This document shows positions 57,696 through 64,000 of a stretch of 64,000 bases of DNA, one piece after another. Location: positions 1 through 64,000 of the forward strand of contig JAECUM010016818.1 of assembly GCA_016617855.1 (NCBI GenBank), in the 5' to 3' direction. Made by a program: the position numbers and the translations under genes. The notes under the pieces were generated by a model that was not told the origin of the DNA, searched no databases, and was given only the letters and a program-made list of their open reading frames with translations. How positions within the stretch are numbered: position 1 is the stretch's first letter; every line of letters starts with the position of its first letter. Origin of the DNA: Megalonaias nervosa (lineage: Eukaryota; Mollusca; Bivalvia; Unionida; Unionidae).

Positions 57696-57783
57696 TTGCT
57701 TTGCAGTGACCTAAACTTAGTGCTGCTTAGTGGAATTCTACTGGAGGCACCATCAACAGTCTGTCTGCCCCTTCTCAAGACAG
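57696..57783 (+). CDS. FOCAD: FOCAD (focadhesin) internal exon, fourth seen
   Basis: This exon is 88 bp, with acceptor TCTTTTCATTTACAG ending at 57695 and donor GTATGT at 57784. It starts in phase 0, in agreement with the exon ending at 41872, and ends after one base of a codon. The peptide includes SDLNLVLLSGILLEAPST, which parallels the vertebrate segment with VELVIIGIALLLLQTP. The next exon must begin with two codon bases. I did not identify it before 64000. The preceding 15.8-kb intron contains the 2.9-kb TIR element, the piggyBac-like element and several repeat arrays. A 31-bp stretch between good splice sites at 46820-46850 is not needed to keep frame, so it was not called. Confidence 0.8.
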
Positions 57784-57857
57784 GTATGTTGTAACAATCC
57801 TATTGCTCAGAAAGTTTATGGTATGGAAATTAATGCCAAATTTTCTTATGAAAAATG

Positions 57858-58202
57858 TGTCTGTGTGTATGTGTGTGTGTATGTGTGTGTGTGTGATTTG
57901 GATTTTTAATGTAGCTTTAACAATTTTTCAGTCATATTGCTACAATGTCTGCAGTGTGAGTTGATAATGATGTCGAGCACTGGGGCATAATGCCACAGAC
58001 ATGTAGCATGATGTCCCACCCAGTCACATTATCCTGACACCAGGCCGACCAGTCCTAACACTAATCTCTTAATGCTGAGCACCTAGCAAGGCAGCTGTTA
58101 GTACCATTTTTACAAGTCTTTGTTATGACTTGGCTGGGGTTCAAACCTGCGACCTCCCACATCTGAGGTGGACACTCTAACCACTAGGCCACCGGAGCAG
58201 TC
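57858..58202 (-). mobile_element. tRNA-derived SINE, family 1, with target duplication
   Basis: A full reverse-strand copy with a (TG)n stretch at 57858-57894 as its tail and the head complement ending ACCACTAGGCCACCGGAGCA. Target duplication TATGAAAAATG at 57847-57857 and 58207-58217, perfect 11 bp. It lies only 75 bp after a FOCAD exon. Confidence 0.93.
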
Positions 58203-58299
58203 CACATATGAAAAATGAAGACTGCAATTGATTTGATGATGATGACAGTTACAATGAATTGATGTGTCCCAGGGTCATGACTGAAAATTGGTACTTGAG

Positions 58300-59860
58300 C
58301 ACACATTTTAACTAACAGACTAATTGATTTTTGTCTCACCTGCAAAACTTTTCCAATAAAGTTGGTGCCATTGGCATGGTAGTTTTTGCATTTAGCACTG
58401 TTTCAGTGGTTGCTGTGTGTATAGTCATGAAATTTGATAGATATATTCATCGTACAGGTAATTTTTATCACTGAAAAAAGGTCACAGTGATCTATTTTTT
58501 TGCATATCATATGTTTTACATTTAGCTCAGTTTTTCTGATGCTGTTGTCTGTATAGTCATGAAATTTAATGAGTTTATTCATCTAGGAGGATACTACTCA
58601 ATAAGTAGGAGGATACTACTCACTATGGGCAAAGGTCATAGTCACCTCCTTTTCATGGTCTGTTGATCATGTTATGTTTTCATACACCTGCCATAAGCCA
58701 GAGCATATTGCATTAGGATACTATCCATTGTCCAGTCAACCCTCTGTTACTAAGTTCGTTTCTGTGCAAAACTCCACCGTCTACAGCTACCAAACCTTCT
58801 AGATGGATTGCATTTGGGGTAAGGAAGAGGACTATTGTTCTTGATTCAAAAGGTCAAATGTCAAGGTCACTGACTGGAAGAGGAAAAATGATTCACATGC
58901 AGTAACATCCATTCTACATCACATAAATGGACCAAACTTTGTGGATAGCTTGTAAGGAAGAAGTCTGTGGTTTGGGGTCAAAATATCAAAGATAAAGGTC
59001 AATGTGACTGAAAGAAGAACAATGGCTGCTGCACAAGAATGTAGGTTCTTAATTATGATCTTTCAGCAAAGTTTGTGGATGACTTACACATTGGGCAAGA
59101 AAGAAGCTGATTGATATTGGGGGTCAGAAGGTGAAAGGTCAGGGTCACTGACTGAAATAAGAAAATTGGTTGTTGTAGAATAACTTTGGTTCTAGACCTT
59201 GACCACGTTGTGAAGGGATGCACTTAATGTATGGAAGAGGCCTATTGACTTTGAGGTCAAAAGATCAAAGGGCAAGGTCATTGTGGCACAAAGAATAATG
59301 GATTTTGCAGAATACTTTGTTCTAGAGTAACCTCCTTGACTTTGACCAAATTTTTTGGAGGGCTTGCACTTAAGGTAATAAAAAGACCTATAAAGTCAGA
59401 CTGAAGGTCAGAGGTCAGAGTCAGGGTAAGTCTAATAAGAAAAGAATTGCTTCTGCAAAGTAAGTTTAGTTCAAGACTGCACACCTTAACCAGATGTCCA
59501 GATATTTGAGGGCCATTGGTCAATTATCTCCAGAGTTAAAATGATACTATACCACTTCCTACATAGAGCACTATTAAATATGTCCCAGCTGTATAATGTA
59601 CAGTTCACAGTGACCTACTTTTCACTCTTACATCCACATGATAAGCCTACTTGTTTTTTTATATGATCTTTGTCTCAGACACTGTTCTGTGTACAATAAT
59701 GAAACTTGATGGGTATGTTTTTCTGGAAAGTACTGCTTGCCACAGGCAAATGTATGTCCCTTAGACTTTCTTTTCATGCTCCACTGATTATGTTAATGTT
59801 TTGCATTGACCTCAGTTTCTGTGGCACTAATTTATGTACAGTCATGAAACTTGATATATA
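58300..59860 (+). repeat. Diverged ~150-bp tandem repeats, family L6, rich in AGGTCA
   Basis: Blocks such as AAGGTCAAGGTCACTGACTG, ATAACTTTGGTTCTAGACCT, TTTGTGGATGGCTTGCAC and AAGAGGCCTATTGA recur from about 58780 to 59520. Flanking blocks at 58320-58700 and 59580-59860 share CATGAAACTTGATGGGTATG-type and GGCAAAGGTCATAGTCACCT-type text, which returns at 63060-63160. Confidence 0.65.
59405..59417 (+). promoter_or_regulatory. Perfect DR1 nuclear-receptor-like motif
   Basis: AGGTCA G AGGTCA is a direct repeat with a one-base spacer, the form bound by RXR/HNF4-type receptors. It lies inside the L6 repeats. Occupancy or function is unknown. Confidence 0.35.
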
Positions 59861-59864
59861 TATA

Positions 59865-59890
59865 CAGTCAGACCTATCCTAATGGTCACC
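59865..59890 (+). mobile_element. Left end of a CAGTCARACCTRTC TIR element
   Basis: CAGTCAGACCTATCCTAATG preceded by TA (59863-59864). A candidate partner end is at 63039-63065 (complement CAGTCAAACCTGTCAATACT), also next to TA. If they pair, a 3.2-kb element encloses the SINE at 60238 and the TIR element at 60849. Confidence 0.4.
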
Positions 59891-60237
59891 TTTATTCAGT
59901 GGTCACCTGTTCACAGTGGCCATTCTAATTTCCACCCACCTCCAGCAAATTTCCTATATAAGTTTCCTGTGTATAATGGTCACCTGCCTTCAATAGTCAG
60001 CAGCCCAGTGTTTCCTAACCAAACAGATATATCTCCCTGCCTCAAGTGGTCACTATCATGTATCTACAATTACTGCTTAGTCTATGCAATTTAATTTTCT
60101 GTTCACAAGGAAGGCATTGTTTAAATAAAGGATTATGATGTGGATAGATATGCAGACATATCTTATCTCACCTCTACACACCATATTACAGGCAGGTTGA
60201 CAGTGTAAATCTAAGGTGTTACTATATCAGATTTGAT

Positions 60238-60566
60238 CTGTGTTTGTGTATGTTTTTTTTATTTTTAATGTAGCTTTAACAATTTTTCAGTCATATCGCT
60301 ATGATGTCTGCAGTGTGGCAGTTTATAGTGATGTCTTGCACTGAGGCATCATACCACTGACATATAGCATGATGTCCCACCCAGTCACATTATCCTGACA
60401 CCAGGCCAACCAGTCCTAACACTAACCTCTTAATGCTGAGCGCCTAGTGAGGCAGCTGTTAGTACCATTTTTATAAGTGATTGGTATGAACCCCGTGTGT
60501 GTTCAAACCCGCGACCTCCCACATCCAAGGCGGATGCTCTAACCACTAGGCCACCGGAGCAGTCTG
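60238..60566 (-). mobile_element. tRNA-derived SINE, family 1, with target duplication
   Basis: A reverse-strand copy ending in the head complement ACCACTAGGCCACCGGAGCA. Target duplication TCAGATTTGAT (60227-60237) and TCAAATTTGAT (60567-60577). Confidence 0.9.
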
Positions 60567-60848
60567 TCAAATTTGATATGAGGCAGTTGTGATCATTAGG
60601 GTAGAGGATCAAGCAATTTGTTCAATGGTGGAAAAAGTAATCATGTTATCACAGCAGAAATGGAAGTCTGCTTTTGTGCCTTGAGTGTGACTGGTAATTT
60701 TCAATATCTTCATCTATTTGCTTGTAAATGTAATCTATCTCTGATGAAACGAGTTACATCCTCTTTTCATTTGGGTCATCTGTCATTTTTAAAACTTGTC
60801 TGCAAAGGCAGGCAAAGTTTTGGTTCATGGATTACTGAGAAAGCTATA

Positions 60849-62522
60849 CAGTAGTCCCCCTCTTATACGGCCACCCCTTCTGCACCAGGAAAGTGGTCTT
60901 ATAAGACAGGTGGCCTTTCCAGAGGGGGACTAATTTTTTGTGAGAAGTATATGTAATGTACGTAGTAAGAAAGCTACATTCTTCAAAGCATTTAATATCT
61001 TCGTTTGAAAGTATCATTAATTATTAAAAGGTTCTTCTTCATATAATAATAGACTTATTTCAACTGAATATGCATTAACAGTTCTTACTTTTGGCGTAAG
61101 CGTGTTATGCGAGCGTGTGTTGTTGTCATGCACATTGCAAAACCATTCAAGAATGTCATTTAAATCTTGGTACATACATAATTCTCTTTCCAATTGCTCC
61201 ATTTTCCCACTGCTGCTGAATAACCTCCTTGTCAGTTATGATGTTGTTTATTCGAGTCTTTTCAACGTAAAATTGGTTTATTCAAGTCTTTTCTACCTAA
61301 AATTGTTTGGCAAGTCCCCCCTCCCCACCTCACCCGATGTTGTAGAGTAGAATAACCGACTTTTTTCTAAAATAATCGTCTACGTTTACGTGATGACATG
61401 TTAATGTTTGGTAATGATTCATTCGGATGTTGCTAACTGTATGCGATTTAATTATGCAGACAAAACTTTTGTAGAGCGGACGAAATGCCTTCTTCGTAAA
61501 GGAAGCGATAAATGTGTTGTCACGTGATTTTTCGGTCTTTGTCTGGTATCCTGTTTTGTTCAAGGTTAATTTCTCTGTGTGTGCCTGTGTCTGCACAAAA
61601 TCTATTTTTAGCCTATGCTGACCCTGTTATGATCTTGACAATTACGTCCGGTTGTAATCATCAATGTTGCCAACTACAAGACTGATAAAACAATTTTTCT
61701 GCATTTAAACAAAATGCCATGTGTTTAAAGGCAGTGATCTTGTCACGTGATTCATTAGTCGCAGTCTGGTACCCTATTGTTTTTACATTTCTTTACACTA
61801 AGAGAGAGAAGCCAGAATGGCTTCGATATGTATGCAGATTTAACCTGAACAATAGCACCTCGCGGCCGTTAGGATTTGTAAACTTGGCAATTATTTTCAG
61901 TAGTAATAGCCACTAATTATGAAAGTGAACAAGCTCAACATCTTACTAAGGGAAGCCATAAAGGCTATCAAACCATTTTCCTCCTGACTTGTGTATTGTA
62001 CATCAAAACCTCCACTTATCAGCTGTTACTACTGTTCAATAATTGTAATCTTAACAATTATCAGAGTGACTAAACCGGACATCTCATGATAACACAGCAG
62101 TAAGGCTAATCGGATTACGTGTACTTACCTTTTTGTATGGAATAAAATTTGAGTCTTACTCGACTTTATGGGATAAATGTGACTTCTCGTGAGGGGTAAA
62201 TGATGTAATATTAACCTTGGTGGTACATGTACTTTAGTCAACACTTCTGTCAGTAACGAAAACCTGACATTGGGAAACAGAAATCAGATTACTTAACACA
62301 CGTTATGAATAAAATACTGGTTTTGGATACATGTTACAAAATGAAATAAGGCCGTTTGTGAGGGGTAAATTTTATATTTTTTCTCTAATATGCTGGTCGC
62401 GTTAACGGGGTGGCCTTTCGTGAGGGGTACTTTTGAACACAAACTCGTCGGTGCCAACGGATTCTGGCCATAATGAGCGGGTGGCCACTGGTCAGGGGGG
62501 CCGTTCAAGAGGGGGACTACTG
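60849..62522. mobile_element. 1.67-kb non-autonomous TIR element with hairpin ends
   Basis: Ends CAGTAGTCCCCCTCTTATAC (60849 onward) and GTTCAAGAGGGGGACTACTG (to 62522) are near-perfect inverted repeats of about 24 bp with TA on both sides (60847-60848, 62523-62524). The left terminus folds on itself: AGTCCCCCTCTTATACGGCC against GGCCTTTCCAGAGGGGGACT (to about 60930). Toward the right end GTGAGGGGTAAAT-type text repeats three times (62190, 62358, 62419). Two ~45-bp direct repeats beginning TGTCACGTGATT lie at 61518 and 61738. No transposase was seen. Confidence 0.87.
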
Positions 62523-62524
62523 TA

Positions 62525-63038
62525 CATAGTTTCTATTGATTTCCAGTTGATCACAGGCTTCTCAGATAAGACGAATATCTTTTCATCTCGACAAATTTAG
62601 CATCTGGCTTATCCAGATACGTGTATTATTTTTAAAGCATGAGCATGTTTGCAAGCGAAACTTGTACAAAAATATGTTAGTCCTCTTTTTTACAGTCATA
62701 TGTAAGCTGTCCATCTATAGTGGGATTATTGAGATGTGTACAAAACAAAGACTGGAGATTGTTTTCAGTTGGTGATGATTTAAGTTGTAGGATGGTTTAA
62801 AGTGAGCATTATACAATAGTCTTTTATGTAACATAAATATGGGAAAGAACAATATATACATGTCTTTATAATTTTCTTGAATAGTGCACATAAAACAATC
62901 TGAGTAATAATAATAATAATTATAATAGTAATAATAATAATAATATTCGGTACATGATATTTGTTGTATTTTAAAAAGAAAGTGAACCCATTTAGAGAGG
63001 ACACCTGTGTACGAAAGCCAATTTTGCCTATTCTCATT
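62525..63038. other. FOCAD intron, microsatellite only
   Basis: An (AAT)n-like run lies at 62907-62945. Text such as CTGGCTTATCCAGATA (62593) may be an old DNA-transposon fragment. Nothing else. Confidence 0.4.
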
Positions 63039-63065
63039 GATGGCCAGTATTGACAGGTTTGACTG
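63039..63065 (-). mobile_element. Right-type end of a CAGTCARACCTRTC TIR element
   Basis: GACAGGTTTGACTG ends at 63065, followed by TA. It could be the partner of the end at 59865 or belong to a separate truncated MITE. Confidence 0.4.
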
Positions 63066-63069
63066 TATT

Positions 63070-64000
63070 TATTTTAGTGGGTACTGTTCACCATGGGCAA
63101 ATGTAGGTCACAATTATCTTCTTTTCTTGCTCAGTTGACTTTGCAATGGTTTTGGATTTTCATAGTACATAAGACATGGCATCCTGCACATTATATATTC
63201 TTATTTATTTATTGTTTAATATTTTTGTTATGGGCCATATTTGTCTTTCAAAGGATATTGGAATTCATATACATAATACTTTGCATCATAATCTTTATTT
63301 TATTAAATTTGTGATATTTACATTGGAAGCCCGACTTTTGTAATTAGCCCCATGCAATAAAATGATGCTGTTTTGACACACCAAGGATTTACTGTCTTCT
63401 AACCTGATTGATGTTAATTGAGTTTTCTGACATTTTACTTTGACATTTATTGATCTCATTGTTGTCACTGGCTGACCAAAAACATGGAACAGACTAAAAT
63501 CACTTTCAGACAGTTATCAACACATTTTACCTGGATGGCAGACAACCAGGTAGTTTCTCATTTATAAGACTACCAAAATTTGCCATCTTCAACAAGAGGT
63601 ATTGGGGCAAAATAACACACAAATTGTAGATATAGATAATGACAGAATGACTGTTATGTGTTCTTTTGAAGGATTTTTTCAGCTTGATAAAATCGGTATT
63701 AACTGTATCAACATATTAGCAATATGGCTACCAATGATATCATGTGGAAAGGTCTATAATTGGTAGTGCCTGATTTCAGTTAACTTAACCAGTAACAGAT
63801 CTACAAATTCTCAGTTGTTGACTGATGAAGTAAATCTATTATTGACATCTGTATATTAAAAATTTCATGTTGTCTTGTAGCTTGTAGCAATGCAACACAC
63901 TCCAAGTTGTGACTAAAATAGAACCATTTTACAATAAAAATTTAGAATTGGTAAGTGAATTGGTTAGCGGTTATCCTCTGGCAGTTTTTAGAATCATAAT
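63070..64000. other. FOCAD intron, nothing supported
   Basis: A diverged L6-like unit lies at about 63060-63160. A 73-codon frame at 63093 overlaps it. The next FOCAD exon was not found. Confidence 0.4.

Noticed and set aside
62780..63037. Reverse 85-codon frame with poly-isoleucine
   Set aside because: Produced by an AAT microsatellite.

Overview
The window is animal nuclear DNA, AT-rich and intron-dominated. Most likely it comes from a bivalve or other mollusc. That placement rests on a tRNA-derived SINE family, a Gmr1-type LTR retrotransposon, and several diverged tandem repeats of roughly 130-200 bp of the kind common in bivalve introns. I recognise these by sight and no database was searched. 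No bacterial-style genes, rRNA, CRISPR arrays or free tRNA genes are visible.

The one host gene I can support is FOCAD (focadhesin) on the + strand. Four exons (19580-19681, 26103-26298, 41666-41872, 57696-57783) have GT-AG boundaries and compatible phases. Together they encode about 196 residues resembling, in order, an N-terminal stretch of vertebrate FOCAD. The rest of the right two thirds is its introns, swollen by repeats. I could not find the preceding exon in the first 19.5 kb or the following exon in the last 6.2 kb.

Layout. 1-3243: LINE tail, two SINEs, a MITE and a second-family SINE. 3244-9911: a decayed Ty3/Gypsy element with gag-PR-INT-RT-RNaseH order (Gmr1 type) and two LTRs. 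9912-12889: a LINE (endonuclease plus RT) abutting the 3' LTR. 13243-14816: a SINE, then an internally deleted Tigger/pogo element. 14984-17503: minisatellites. 20-21.7 kb and 24.2-25.9 kb: diverged tandem repeats. 27.3-29.7 kb: a 36-bp array. 30.6-32.1 kb: a 46-bp array. 32-37 kb: SINE, MITEs and small minisatellites. 37.6-41.1 kb: a 56-bp satellite split by a second LINE copy that itself carries a SINE. 42-45.2 kb: minisatellites and an old reverse-strand LINE piece. 45.7-55 kb: diverged repeats interrupted by a SINE and by a 2.9-kb TIR element (48602-51505), which encloses a 1.18-kb piggyBac-like element with TTAA flanks. 55-64 kb: more diverged repeats, a palindromic MITE, SINEs and a 1.67-kb TIR element.

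Nothing here looks like an operon-like or defence system. The clearest signals are the unusual pol order of the LTR element, a covarying hairpin at the LINE 3' end, an iterated 36-bp terminal motif in the piggyBac-like element, and repeated cases of mobile elements landing inside tandem arrays, which can be dated relative to one another by nesting.
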